DNA of 64,000 nucleotides from Cranoglanis bouderius (lineage: Eukaryota > Chordata > Actinopteri > Siluriformes > Cranoglanididae). This document shows positions 12,513 through 24,854 of this stretch, one piece after another; within the stretch, counting starts at the first letter, position 1; the number at the start of each line of letters is the position of its first letter. The notes under the pieces were generated by a model. It searched no databases. It was not told the origin of the DNA and was given only the letters and a program-made list of their open reading frames with translations. The DNA lies in contig CM042560.1 in NCBI GenBank assembly GCA_023630585.1, forward strand, positions 5,310,001 through 5,374,000, in the 5' to 3' direction. A program made the translations under genes and the position numbers.

Positions 12513-13095
12513 GAGACTGTGATGTCTTTTGACAAGGGCAGAAATAGAGGTCAAGCTCTTGGCATCACAATAAACATCGGAAAGAGAAGGAGACAAGAGC
12601 GAGAGAGTAAGAGAGGTAGACACAAAGATGGAGATGTGGGAGGTGGTGCAGAACTTGACCCTATGGTCTATGTTGATTTTGGCCGTAATTTTACTTGTTT
12701 CCTGAGCACCTCCCCTTCAACCCCTCCTCCATAGAAACCCTTGCAGTGTACATCTGTTGCTGTACTATATTATGTTTATATCCACCTTACCTTTAGCTCA
12801 CAGACGTTACGTAAACCTTCAGGATGGTGTATGCAGGTGCATAGCATTACTTTTTAAATTATATAATTTAATCATCATGTAGCACTTCAGTATCAGTGCC
12901 ATCATCATGCCTCATATTCATGCTGCTTTCACAAGTTCCTCAAAAATGCTCTTATTTACTACCTGCAAAGTAGTAAATAAAGTCCTTGCATTTTCTCCTG
13001 CCTACCTTTCTTGCTCTTGTGCTTTCTTATGTTTATTGCAGTTGCCAAAAGCTCGACCTCTATTTCTGCCCTTGTCAAAAGACATTACAGTCTCA
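12513..13095. repeat. Inverted repeat, 65-bp arms, 450-bp spacer
   Basis: Arm 12513-12577 (GACAAGGGCAGAAATAGAGG inside) is the reverse complement of 13029-13095 (CCTCTATTTCTGCCCTTGTC inside) at about 90% identity. Similarity weakens outwards for a further 30 bp. It lies in the inferred 5' intron of c1qtnf6. Confidence 0.75.
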
Positions 13096-13200
13096 CAAGC
13101 TCCTCAGACGCTCATGTTTACTACCTGCCAAGACGCAATTATGAAGTCTTTTAATTCAGTTTTGTCTCCCTGCCTGCTAGGATTATCTTATTATCAATGT
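12930..13200 (+). repeat. Tandem direct repeat, period about 164 bp
   Basis: CACAAGTTCCTCAAAAATGC at 12930 recurs as CACAAGCTCCTCAGACGCTC at 13094, each followed by a TTTACTACCTGC block and a TCTCC(C)TGCCT block. The first unit overlaps the right arm of the inverted repeat at 12513-13095. Confidence 0.55.
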
Positions 13201-13313
13201 TGGAACCTCTGATATAGATGCAGCTATAATCTTGTCCTGCTTAGCATCCATGTAGTATCAAGAGAAGGAACGCATGAGAATGTAGTGTTAGTTCTGTGTA
13301 TCCAGTGGGTGAG

Positions 13314-13456
13314 TTAACCCTCTACATGAATTATTACGTCTTTTTAATTCTTTCTCTTGATTTCTTAATTCTTTTTCTTGAAACATAACATTAAGAACAT
13401 AAGGTCCAATAGCAAAATGTAATGTCTGAAATTACAACAGTTTTTCTTACTTTGAA

Positions 13457-13542
<86 letters not shown>

Positions 13543-14005
13543 GGATCCTGATGTCTTTTTTGCTATGCAGGTCTGTTTCAATTCATGAATGCACATACCA
13601 CAGTACCATTATCGCATGTTGTTGCCATATGGCAACAATTACATTTTACTATTTAACAGCATACTCAAAATATATAAATTTGTTTAAATGACAAAAAAAT
13701 AAATGTTAACTTCTCCACTATCTCAAATAGTGTTTCATTTTTTCCCTTTAAGTAGTTTTGCCTAAATATTGAAAAATTAATCAAATTTTGAGAGCCCTCC
13801 GATGATGACCTTCACCATGCCATGTGTTTGCAGAAAAGGAAGTGCAAACAGCACTTCCTGGTCATGTGACATGGAATTTCTTGTTATGTCAAAGTTAAAG
13901 CCCATTTTTACCAGTTACAAAGGAAACTAGTAGTTTTGTATTATTAAAAAAACTGGAGATAAATGAATTGTTGCCATATGGCAACACCATGCAGTAAAGG
14001 GTTAA
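13314..14005. mobile_element. PiggyBac-like non-autonomous element
   Basis: Flanked by TTAA on both sides (13314-13317 and 14002-14005), the target of piggyBac transposases. The ends are imperfect inverted repeats: CCCTCTACATG on the left, CCCTTTACTGCATG on the complement of the right. The 16-bp palindrome GTTGCCATATGGCAAC occurs inside at 13621-13636 and again just inside the right end at 13970-13985. No transposase is present. It lies in the inferred first intron of c1qtnf6. Confidence 0.65.
13460..13542 (+). repeat. (TA)n microsatellite inside the piggyBac-like element
   Basis: About 41 TA units with one CA interruption near 13525. Confidence 0.95.
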
Positions 14006-14093
14006 GTAACTGTAAGAATTAACACCTAGATTGTGTGCCAGAAGTATTCATTTATGTTGCTGATCCCAAATACATCTCATCAGTGTAACCTGT

Positions 14094-14660
14094 TCTCAGC
14101 ATTGTACAGGCTCCTATAGTTGTTGGCACCCTTCATAAAAATAAACAAAAGCAAATATATGAAATAGCACATTCTTTTGGTAATATTATGAGGTTGAGCA
14201 CATGGGGATGCTGTATAGTTTTATTTTAACTCAATGTTTTTTTAAAACAATTATAAGAATTATAAGAACTTGTTTCAAAATTATTGGCACCTCCGAAATT
14301 AATACTTGCTGAAGCTTCCCTCTGAAGAGAATAACAGCACAAAGCCTCTTCCTGTGATATTCTAACAAGGTTGGAGAACATTTCCTCCACGCCAAACATT
14401 TCAACTCATTTATATTTGTCCTTTTATGCAGATGTGGACTGGGGGGTTCAAAGGGTTCAAATCAGGAGACTGAGACAGCTTTTGCAAAACATTGATTTTG
14501 TGTCCCACAACCAATTTTGTGTTAATTTGAGTGCATGTTTGCTATCTTTATCTTCTAATCTGCAATCTTGTAAGTTGTAATCTCGGTCTACTGCCAGGTC
14601 TTAAAAGAAGTTTGATGATGCCATCAATCTTCACAGCAGCAACAAAAAACATCAGTGATC
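14094..14660 (-). mobile_element. Tc1-like fragment
   Basis: Starts CCTATAGTTGTTGGCACCCT, a terminus-type sequence, with ATTATTGGCACCTCC at 14280 as a subterminal repeat. The rest is decayed. Confidence 0.5.
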
Positions 14661-14809
14661 CAAATTCCAGCTGAAAATTCTCTCTTTTTTTATTTTATTT
14701 TTATTATAGCCCTAATTGTGCATAATTATATATTTAACTTATATTTAAATATTAAATTATATATTTATATTGTTAACAATTCTTATAACCATTAAATTAA
14801 TTGTGTAGG

Positions 14810-15290
14810 TCAAGAACAATCTACATTTTTTGTGTTGAAAGCTCAGCCAATCATGTGGCAGCAGCACAATGCATAATATCATGCAGATACAGATTAAGAG
14901 CTTCAGTTAATGCTGATCTGGCATTTTCATACAAAACAGTCTCTGCATGTTACACAGCATGGTGCGAAAAACAAAAAAACATCCAGTGAGCTGTAGTTTT
15001 CATTGCAAAACGCCTTGATGAGAGAGGTCAGAGGAGAATGGCCGGACTAGCTCGAACTGACAGGAAGACTATGGTAACTCAAATAATCACTCTTTACAGC
15101 CATGGTGAGCAGAAAAGCATCCCTGAACGCACAACACTTGGTACAGATGGGCTTCCTGACTGGTCACACTGGATCTTACTCAGAAAATACTTCTGAAGCT
15201 CTTTGTCAGTGTTAAACACTGTTCTCTTTAAGAAACTGTTAACTTTTAGGACCTTAATCGCAAATGTTTTCTTGGTGACAGGCATGTCAA
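14810..15290 (+). mobile_element. Tc1-like transposase fragment
   Basis: Contains AGAGGTCAGAGGAGAATGGC and ACAGCCATGGTGAGCAGAAA at 15022-15115, a segment typical of the N-terminal coding region of teleost Tc1 transposons. No continuous frame remains. Confidence 0.5.
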
Positions 15291-15956
15291 GAATATATCC
15301 TCATAACCTGTAATGAACCACATGTTCCATATAAATATATGTTTGTTTGTTTTTTTCTTATAACTCCCCCATTAAAATCTGTGATGGCCACTGTACTGAT
15401 ACTCATGACCCTGTGTTATTGTAGTTACTGTATCCTGGGAATTTTGGCTGGGAATTTTATGACACATGTTGAAACTTTGGCTTTCCTTGGCTTTCACAAC
15501 CTTAAGAAGTGGGTGAAAGAGGAAATCTGCAGTATTTAACTGAGTTGTAGGAATGTTAAACAGAGTCTTTGGGCTTACTCGCTCCCCCATTTTTCATGCA
15601 TGGCAGATTTTTGGGCTCCTTTACAATGATTAAAGATGCTGTCAACTTCTTTTCCTTTTTTGCACTTTGGCTTGTCGGACATGTCTTACTGGGAATGTTA
15701 AACAATGCACTGACTCAGGGCTCAGGTTTGATCGTCTCCTGATACATTTGACTCTAATCTGTCTATGATCCATCCATCTATTTCTGCATCCATTTATTTT
15801 CTGTTCACATTTGGTGCCTTTAATAAATCATTATGATTTATTCCTATTAATGAAAGTCCACACTAGTCCTTTTAAATCCAATATCCTGCAGGACTGAATA
15901 AAAATGTGCACAAACCACAATGTGCACGACTAAATTTAGTGAGGGCACTTCTCACA

Positions 15957-15966
15957 GCGCATGCGC
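15957..15966. promoter_or_regulatory. Perfect NRF1-type palindrome
   Basis: The 10-bp palindrome GCGCATGCGC matches the consensus of nuclear respiratory factor 1, a site common in CpG-rich vertebrate promoters. It lies about 0.55 kb inside the inferred first intron of c1qtnf6. Function is inferred from motif and position only. Confidence 0.3.
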
Positions 15967-16517
15967 AAAACGGCTGTCTCATTACTCTACATAGCCTATT
16001 AATTTTTCCTTTTATTTTGTTTTGGGAGCTACATTCCGAAAGTTTTCATATCTATGAAAGATTGTTCTGTGCAAATTTGTGGACGTGCACAGGGGCTTAT
16101 TAAGTGGAACAAGTCAACCCTGTAACTCTTTCCAAATCCAGATGTTTTAATACAAAGAGAGAGAGAGAGGGGGGGGAAAAAAAGAAAAACTGCAAAAAAA
16201 GAGCCACGTCCTCACAAAGGAAGCAGCAGTAATGAGTGGAGAAAGCTGCATGCTGCATGCACACATTGCATCTCATGCATGGCAGGGTTGCCAGCACAAC
16301 AGACTCTCGAGATTTTCCTCAACATTATCATAAATGTCAATCATCTCCGGCTTTCCGACTTTTTCTTTTTTTTTTTTTTTCTTTTTCTTTTATATATTGC
16401 CAGTAATTTGCGCGCTGACGTGTCGCGCGCATGTGTGAACGCGCGTTTTGCTTTGTGAAAAAAAAAGCGTGCACGTGCAAAACAAATACATTTATGATCT
16501 TTTAAACTTTCACTTAC

Positions 16518-16583
16518 CGCAGGATCCTCATGCAGCCGATCCGAGTGCTGCTGCTGAAGCTGCTGCTTTCCAGTGATCAGCTG

Positions 16584-16587
<4 letters not shown>
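16518..16587 (-). other. c1qtnf6: Probable 5' UTR exon of c1qtnf6
   Basis: A near-perfect donor, GCG|GTAAGTG, lies at 16518/16517 on the minus strand. It sits just downstream of a long (GA)n tract on that strand and beside CpG-rich DNA at 16400-16480. It is the best upstream partner for the acceptor at 11573, giving a 4.9-kb first intron. The 5' limit is not defined; the stated end is only where the dinucleotide tract begins. RNA evidence is lacking, so this is inference. Confidence 0.4.

Positions 16588-16649
<62 letters not shown>
16588..16649 (+). repeat. (CT)n microsatellite at the c1qtnf6 promoter
   Basis: About 30 CT units, hence (GA)n on the coding strand. It is immediately upstream of the candidate 5' UTR exon. 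Confidence 0.95.
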
Positions 16650-16650
<1 letters not shown>

Positions 16651-17140
16651 AAGGAGTTCCCTCCTTATGAACACTGTATATGATTTTCCCCCCCTCCTCC
16701 TCCTCTGCTTCTCCTGTAGTGTAATTTATCCCCCTTTCCTTTTTTCTGCTTTATTCCCTCCTAAATTCCCAGAGCTTCTGACTTTATGCGCAGTTTTTTC
16801 CTAGACACTCTGCGAGTTCCTTGAGTGGGCTGTGGTCAAGCAAACGAAGCCCACTGATGGGCAATGCCTTAGACTGGGCACAAGCCCCTGGTTGGAAGCA
16901 AGAATGAGTAAATTTTCAAACAGTGTACTGTAATCCTATAGAAGATTCTCAAACCTATATATATAAGTGAAAAAGACAGATGTTTAATCAAGGTAAAGGT
17001 GATGATATCTTTTTATGGTCCAGAATGCTGGAGTAATAGACTCCATTGATATTTCTGGTCAGTTGCTGCTCAAAGTCTTATTTAGTCTCTGAATCTTGCT
17101 TAAGAATACTGTTTGCACAATACTAAACTGACCACTATAC

Positions 17141-17550
17141 AGTGGTGCTTGAAAGTTTGTGAATTAGAATGTTCTACATTTCTGCATAAATATGACCTAA
17201 AACATCATCAGATTTTCACACAAATCTAAAAGTAAATAAGGAGAGCCCAATTAAACAAATGAGACTAAACGTTTATACTTGGTCATTTATTTATTGAGGA
17301 AAATGATCCAATATTACATATCTGTGAGTGGCAAAAGTATGTGAACCTTTGCTTTCAGTATCTGGTGTGACCCACAGCAATAATTGCGATAACTAAACGT
17401 TTCCGGTAACTGTTGATCAGTCCTGCACATCGGCTTGGAGGAATTTTAGCCCATTCCCCAGTACAGCTTCAACTCTGGGATGTTGGTGGGTTTCCTCACA
17501 TGAACTACTTGCTTCAGGTCCTTCCACAACATTTCTATTGGATTACCCCA
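17141..17550 (-). mobile_element. Tc1-like element, truncated
   Basis: Left terminus CAGTGGTGCTTGAAAGTTTG at 17142, followed by sequence typical of these elements (GGCAAAAGTATGTGAACCTT, CAGTCCTGCACATCGGCTTG). The other end is missing. Confidence 0.65.
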
Positions 17551-17559
17551 TACATAAGC

Positions 17560-19000
17560 AAAACATAGTAAATTTTTTTTCTGTTAAAGGATCTTCCTTA
17601 TGTAATGTTACATTGAGAACAGTCTGTAATAGAATTCGGCCAAGATTTTATAGGGATGTCATACGGTGTAATAAGTAATAAACTTTAAAGATGGCCGTAA
17701 TTGCACATTCTAAAACCAGTTTCACTCATGATTTAAATGTAAAACTAAAGAATCAACTATTTGGGCACAAAAATGTCTTGGCTGATCGACTTCTTTTGGC
17801 TAAGGTAAAAAAATTTTTTTTTAAAAAGTGTAAATTTAAAGTGTAAATTTTCATTCAAGGGGTTCTTATGGGTTCTTAACAGGGTTTGAAGCTTATGCAT
17901 GCAAGTATAACATCCATAATCTTTTAACTTCATTAATATTTGTTTATGATTCTCTTTACACCTAACCTGGAGCTGGCAGTGGAACAGCTTGCATTGGCAC
18001 AACACTATAAACACCCTTGAATGAGACACATCCCCAGGCTATATTGTGAAAAAGTTTTGACATGCAAGTCCCCACTTTTGGCTAAGCTATTTAGAAAACC
18101 TTTTACTGAGGTTAAACCATTCATTGCTAATTCTGGATAGCAAGAATAAATTATAATATTTGTTGTAAACAGATAACAGTAGATACAAGAGAACAGTCAA
18201 ACTTTCCAGTCAAACTCTTTGTTAGGAAATCCCTAGATACTTATTCCAGACACAATGTAAGAGCACAATTAACTTGTCTTAAAGACTTCATAAAAATGAT
18301 TCCTGTTGCTTCGGGTCTGTTCCTGGTTCGTCCTGATGACTACCAGGACTAATAGGTACCAGCTTTTCCTTACACTGACTTAACACAGCTTGGATGCTTT
18401 AGTTAAAACAAATCATGAACAAACCCGACTTTATGTTTGCATCTGATTGGTTGTATATCACATCGACCATGTTTTTAACTTCTATTAGAGGTGTTAGATT
18501 TAATGCCAGGATCATCAAATGTGCACACTGTAACCAACATGTGGTATAATGAGCCAACAGGCTCCAATAGGTTGGAACAGCGTTGTGAGGAAATGGCTGC
18601 CAAAATTAAGTGTGAGCTATCATTATGATTGTCTTTAATGGTGTGCTTGACAGAATGACACTATAGGGAGCCTGTATGATTGTTTTTTTTTTTTTTTTCT
18701 ATTGCACCCAAAGGTTTGGGAAATTGTTAGGATGCTTTTTGTCTGTGCGTAATATTCTTTATTGTTGAACTGAGACCATCTCATCCCATGAGTTTGGGTT
18801 GTAATTTGGCTTGTAGTGATAGCTCATCAAATACTGTTGTTTTCTAATGACTGGAAGGTTGTTAGGTTAAATCGCAGGACCACTGCAATAAACATCAGTT
18901 GCTTATCAGTATGCTTTGACTGTATCCTGTCTACACTGAGTTGCTAGTTAATTGGGTGCACCAATCTTTTATCTAAGATTGTGTTTCATTTTCAACCCTG
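17560..19000. other. No gene or clear repeat seen
   Basis: AT-rich intergenic DNA upstream of c1qtnf6. Open frames are short and lack similarity to known domains. Confidence 0.5.
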
Positions 19001-19009
19001 TTACTTGTT

Positions 19010-19116
<107 letters not shown>

Positions 19117-19324
19117 TTTCCCTCAGACTGACTGTGTGTGCAGAATTGAGACCTGTCAGCCAATAAGACACAAGTATTTCCACGTATTTTCCTGTAAACC
19201 CTGTCTGATTGGCCTTGCCTCCGTTCACTGAAGATATAAAATGACAACACTGTCGTCTTATTTTACTGATATTCAGTTACGTAGTGACAAACTGCTCCAA
19301 ATGGATAATTATTCGGGGCTAAAG

Positions 19325-19575
19325 AAAAAATATTCAGGGCTACAGCCCCGAATGCCCAGGCCAGGTTATGCCCCTTGATCGCAGCCTTGTGACAGCTTCC
19401 CGATCCAGCTATGAGAATGCTTTCAGTACGTTCTTCTTTTGTCAAAGGCATTCTTAAAGGCTGTCTGAAAAAAAAAAAAAATAATATGAAATAAGTATGA
19501 AAAATTTTGGAAGACATTTTGCTAAAAAGTGTTAATTTCCCCTATGTATGGAGACTTTTGGGACACCTTGTATAT
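19325..19575 (-). mobile_element. Mariner-like fragment, same family as 45008-47084
   Basis: Reading the minus strand from 19575: an end with GTGTCCCAAAAGTCTCCATA, then a stretch homologous to both halves of the split copy in intron 1 of tmprss6, including the start of the HTH protein. It is truncated at about 19340. Confidence 0.7.
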
Positions 19576-19769
19576 TTCCTTGCAAATGGAAATATTCTGC
19601 ACTTTTATAAGTATTATTTATGCTAATTGTTAAATGAGAAGTCTCACTGAGCTACTCCATGGCCACAGGATTGTCACATTAAAGTGACGTCATTACTTTC
19701 TCTCCCATATTGTATCATTTCCACCATTAAAGCCCAGCCTTTCATCCTCTAACAACGGTTAATCCTGGT

Positions 19770-20040
19770 CAGGGTTGCTACAGATCTTATACACACTGAA
19801 AGGGGAATGCCCATACACATTCACACACTCATACACAAATCATACCTATAGGTTATTTAGTGTACCCAATCCACTAACTGACATGTTTTGAGAAGTGGGA
19901 GGAAACTAGGGAACCCAGAGGAAACCCACATGGACATGGGGAGAACATGTAGAACTCCATGCACACAGTAACTCTAGCTCAGGATTGAACTAGGAATTCT
20001 GAAGCTATGAGGTGACAACCCTCCCTGCAGCACCTTTATG
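19770..20040 (+). repeat. SINE-like repeat
   Basis: Contains GTGGGAGGAAAC, CCCAGAGGAAACCCACATGG and GGGGAGAACATGTAGAACTC, a common fish interspersed repeat. Relatives in this window are at 62340-62520, 62745-63060 and (reverse) 63330-63635. Confidence 0.65.
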
Positions 20041-20284
20041 TGCACAAAATATATATTCCTGAAATAATAATAAAGCAGTACTGCTGCTGAGGATGGCCCC
20101 ACATGGTGCAGCCTAAAGATCATTGAGATTACTGAGGATGGTACCACTTATCATATGAACAGTTATGCTATAATGGCTTAGGACTACAATTGCTACCAAC
20201 AGTTTTGTGTCAAGTCTCCATCAGTGAACAGTGGATAAGTTCAACAAAACAGACTTCATGTAAAAACTGTAATGAATTTCCTGG

Positions 20285-20560
20285 TTACACAATTGCACTA
20301 TTTGACCATATAGTATAAGGGATTGTCACCCAGATGAGGATGGGTTCCCTTTTGAGTCTGGTTCCTCTCAAGGTTTCTTCCTCATGTCGTCTCAGGGATT
20401 TTTTCCTTGCCACCGTCGTCTCTGGCTTGCTCATTGGGGGTAAATTCATACATTTAAAATCTATATCCTGAATTTATATATTTCTGTAAAGCTGCTTTGA
20501 GACAATGCCCATTGTTAAAAGTACTAAACAAATAAAACTAAATTGAATTGAATTGAGTAT
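20285..20560 (+). repeat. Teleost interspersed repeat with GAATT tail
   Basis: The recognisable fish repeat runs through GGTTCCTCTCAAGGTTTCTT, TTTTTCCTTGCCACCGTCG and GTAAAGCTGCTTTGAGACAA, ending in tandem AATTGAATTG. This is typical of a SINE or LINE 3' end; the exact family was not checked. Confidence 0.65.
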
Positions 20561-21599
20561 TGTGTGTACAATCATGATACGGTGCTGGTTTAGTTACTTG
20601 GCCATGACTAGTAAAGAGAACTTCATGTTTCTCTGTGCTTTATATGGGCACAGGTTGTTCCTTGTAGTAGTTTAACAGATGTTCAGATCTCTTAAAGCCC
20701 CAGTCAAGAATTCCTGCAGCTGGCAGGCTGACATGTCCTCATAATTGCAAGTTTGGTATAATTTGCACAAGCCAATGCACATGAAAAGTTATGTGGGGTT
20801 AACGATACACCGTGGGGTAGGTTATGTGGTCTTAGCTTTCCCTATGACTTCATTTATATAAAATTTTGTTTTGTATATTTTGATATAACCACTAGTGCCA
20901 AAAATATGAGCTTTTACTGTCTTCTGGATTACCAAATGCAAATCCTGTTTAGGTTTTTCCTTTCATTATTTTGTTTTTTGATTGACTGCGATTGACCAAA
21001 ACCCAATTTAGTCTTTTTTTTGTTTGTTTGTTTTTTTTTTAAACTAATTTTTGTTTTTACTCAACCTCAGGTACAATTCAAAATTTTGATTGGTTGTGAC
21101 CAGAGGTGTGTGATATTTGTTTAAAGAATTTAATTGATGCAATTTTGCTTGCAATTGTTCCCAGTTTGTCACTGAGTGGTTTTAATTGGCTGACTTTTTA
21201 GGTCAATTCAAGTAATTAATAGAAATTGTACATTTGGTACATGCAGCCACATACCTGCTATTTATTTCTATATATTTTTAATTTAATGGAGTTTTAGTTC
21301 ATTTACCAGAGATTCTTTAGTTTATTCAGTTCTACTGTATATTGCTTGTCACACCCTCATGTCTGCCACGAACCTCTGTTGTTTCACCGACCAAATTGTG
21401 TTACATTGCATTAATATGTTGCCTATTTTCTGTCACCAAAAACCATGGACAGCACCATTATCATTACTCATTCTGAAATGTAAATCTGATCCTGTTCAAG
21501 GATTTAAAACCTTTTGAACAGAATGATCGGTGTAAATTGTTATTGTTTTGTTTAAAGATCTTATTTTTTTCATTTAGTACAGCCCTTCAGAATCTATAT

Positions 21600-22111
21600 A
21601 AGATATTTACATGTTTTTACATATTTACTTAATGTATCGTGTTGCCTTCTTGAGCATCAGTGAATGTTTGCAACTCTTGTAATAGTTGTATGTGAGTCCC
21701 TCAGTTGTCCTCAGTGTGAAAAGATGTTAGAAAGGGGTCAAATATGCAGAAGATGCTGGAAAAGCAAAGAATGTGCAGGACCTGGAGGATTTCTCTGAAG
21801 AACAGTGGACAGTTTAACTGCTCAGGACAAACAAGGGACTCATGAACAACTATCACAAAACATAAAAACAGTCGTTGATCATCCAGGTAACAACACACAG
21901 TATTAAGAATCAAGGGTATGTAAACTTTTGAACTGGTTCGTTTGTGTAAATTCAGTTATTATTGTGTCTTGTGGACTATATGTAAACATCTGTTATGTGA
22001 AATAGCTTATGCAGGGCAGAACTAAATAAAAAACATATTGCGATTTAATTTAATTATTAACATTTTGCAGATTCTGCAAGGCGTATGTAAACTTATGACT
22101 GCAACTGTATA
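21600..22111 (-). mobile_element. Tc1-like element, truncated, with terminus at 22110
   Basis: The right end reads GTAAACTTATGACTGCAACT, the complement of a common teleost Tc1 terminus. Upstream, 21701-21913 has decayed element sequence, and GGGTATGTAAACTTTTGAAC at about 21914 is a second terminus-like motif. The left boundary is uncertain. Confidence 0.55.
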
Positions 22112-22518
22112 TATTATTTGGATATCTCTACCCTTACAATTTCTGACTATGCAAACCCTTTTGCCAGCCCTTTTCAAACATACATATTGCATTATAATTT
22201 TAACTAAGTCTGTGAAAACCATGCAAACACAATCATTACACTCCTGGACACCCTGATTAATCTAGCGAAGTCCTGAAACAGTTTTGACTTTCCACACCCA
22301 GATTAGAAAAGAAAGTAAGTAAACGAAATTGAATTAAAGATATTTCCCTCATTGAAGAGCTTCTGTACCTCAAGGCTTCATCTCTGTCGAGAATATCAGG
22401 TTATCGATGGCTATTAGGCCTGAATCTGGTTTCAGTTGATGCGTCACGCGTGATTGGAACTCAGACCTGACATGTGTTTCACATTGGGCTGCACGTTGAA
22501 TCCAATCATACAATCCCA

Positions 22519-22521
<3 letters not shown>

Positions 22522-22581
<60 letters not shown>
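22522..22581 (+). repeat. (GT)n microsatellite
   Basis: About 29 GT units. Confidence 0.95.
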
Positions 22582-22582
<1 letters not shown>

Positions 22583-23688
22583 AGATGGATGTGTTTACGC
22601 TATATATCACACCAGAGCATAGTGCTCATAGTGCTAGTGCTGGAAAGGTTGTCAAGTTTTGTAGTGCAAATTAAAATACTATAGCACAGAAATGAAAAGT
22701 GATTACAAAGGGGTCCAAGCACAGGACTTCATATTATGTGTCCAGAATATTAGCTTAACATTAGCTCTAGATTTCAGTACTAGGACGTAAAAACATATTT
22801 GGATGAAGAGGAACTTATTTTGCACAGGTACAGTTGATCTTTTCGTATTAGAGTACTGAATTTCTCTTAGTATGTATGGTGAAATGCCACTCAAACATTT
22901 TTACCTCCTGAGGTTTACTATGATTTAATTCAATTTAATCACACAGACCAAACAGCATGATACTGAATAGCAATCAAATATGGAAACATAAATCTTTGTG
23001 GAACTTTTGAGCTGCTTGCTCGCAGATCCTAATGGGGCTGTCAAGAGTGCTTTATTAAGTAAGTCCTGAAGGTTAAAGCTGTTAAGCCTATAGATTAAAA
23101 AACAAACAAACAAACAAAAAAAACCTCAGACAGCACTAGTATTAACTGTAAAACAGAAATATTTTATGTACCTAAAGTGCTTAATTAGAGTGATAAAAAT
23201 TTTAGCCCTTTTGATCTAGATCGTTCTAGTAACATTTCTCAATTCACTTAAATATATCCCTTGGTTAATATGAGGTCAATTATACAAAAGAAAACGCAAA
23301 AATATTTATAGGGTGTTCAATAACCTTTGAACGGCAACTTATGTTGTGAATCAGTTCTGCTGAGTTGGGATGAATTTGGATCTTTTTTTCTGTCGGGTTG
23401 GCCCGTGTTCCTTTCACAGCTGCTAAATCTGAAGCATAGATAGCCAAAGACAGATGTTCATGCATGATGTATGTCTGTGTGTGGACATGTTTTTATATCA
23501 TGGTGAGGACCAAATGTCCCCACAAGGATAGGAATATCTGACAGCTTGTGCTGAAATTTGAAAAAAAAAAAAAGAGACAATGTTTTGTTTTGGTGACCAA
23601 GGTTAAGGTTAGGTTTAAATTTTGGCATAGCATTAATTAGCTGCATTAACATTTATGTCATTGGAAGGCCCTCACAAGGATAGTATGA

Positions 23689-23690
<2 letters not shown>

Positions 23691-23742
<52 letters not shown>
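23691..23742 (+). repeat. (GT)n microsatellite
   Basis: About 26 GT units. Confidence 0.95.
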
Positions 23743-23745
<3 letters not shown>

Positions 23746-24854
23746 AAGGATGTACTGGGAGCAATGTAAGTTGACACCCAACTTAAACAAAGACTTAGAT
23801 TAAAGACTCTGAGAGAACAGATGTCAAATTTACTTCATCCATAAAGCTAGTCACACAGCCGTAGTTAACAAGCATATTCTGCTGACGTTCGCTGAGCCCT
23901 CAGACCACTGAGAACTTGACGCTGATGTGGTATCTGCTTCAATAAATAAAATGACCTCTGGAGTCTGGAATGAATCAAAAAACATTTGGCAGCCTGAAGA
24001 GGTGGACAGGGACTCTCTAGGCGTAGCAATTTCAGCAAGGCGATCATGCTATGAAATAAATATTCACATAAAGAAAAGAACAGCAGGTGGTTAACTCACA
24101 CACTATAGCTGGAAGGATTGCACACAATCCCGCAGAGTCTCAAATTCAGGGCTGCTTTGGGATAGAGGAATTTAAGGCAGGTCCGCATTGACCATAAATC
24201 CTAACGTGAAAAATTCAGACCCTCCTAAGTATGAGAATCCAGTCCCATCTGTGATTCACAGCGACAAGAACACAACCATACATTTGTATACCGAGCCACA
24301 GGTGACAGTGGCAAGGAGAGGAGAGAACCAGACTTGAAAAGGAACTTATTCTGGGTTACACTGGACAGTGGGATTCATAAATAATTACAGTATACAGGTG
24401 TTGAAGATTAAAGACAAACAATACTAAGGGTGTAAAGGATGTTCAATATGACCATATTGTGAATAAGAGTCCTGGGATGAGGCACAGGAATTTCTGGCCA
24501 ATTGGATGGTTTCTGGTTTTGAGCTGAAGTTTCGGTTAATTGTATATGGGTGATGTCTCACTCATCTTCTTGAGTTTCTACATGCTTGGAGGAGAGCACT
24601 TACTATTCTCTAACTGTTCCTGTCCATGTTTAGCTGGTGACTTTATCAGGATTTATGTCATATCACAGTTTACACAATGAGATTGTGAGTGAAATTCTTA
24701 CTTCCAATATTAAAGCAATTAGTTAGATCCTGGAGAACATTTGTGCCTAATGGAGAAAGTGTATGCTATATTACTAATATAACTATGTGTATATTGCACT
24801 AGAGCAGCAATAGAACAACATGTGCTTTTTATCCATTTGTTGTCATATTTAAGG

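Larger units (their letters stand above)
16400..16850 (-). promoter_or_regulatory. CpG-rich promoter-like region of c1qtnf6
   Basis: A small cluster of CpGs (for example GCGCGCTGACGTGTCGCGCGC at about 16408-16428 and nearby GCGTGCACGTGC) stands out from the AT-rich surroundings. It is followed by a 60-bp pyrimidine tract and further pyrimidine-rich DNA. The position just around the candidate first exon suggests a promoter. No TATA box is clear, and the TSS is not located. Confidence 0.35.
20561..24854. other. Intergenic, few recognised repeats
   Basis: Holds the Tc1-like fragment near 21600-22111 and two GT microsatellites. I see no exon. In human, IL2RB lies between these two genes; nothing resembling a cytokine receptor (WSxWS or paired Cys) is apparent here. 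Confidence 0.45.

Noticed and set aside
12174..12623. 149-codon minus-strand frame
   Set aside because: Low-complexity ends (Tyr run, Ser/Leu run), no family resemblance, and overlaps an inverted repeat.
22454..22684. Open frames with Cys-Val repeats
   Set aside because: Translation of a (GT)n microsatellite in two frames; the frame at 55590 is the same artefact.
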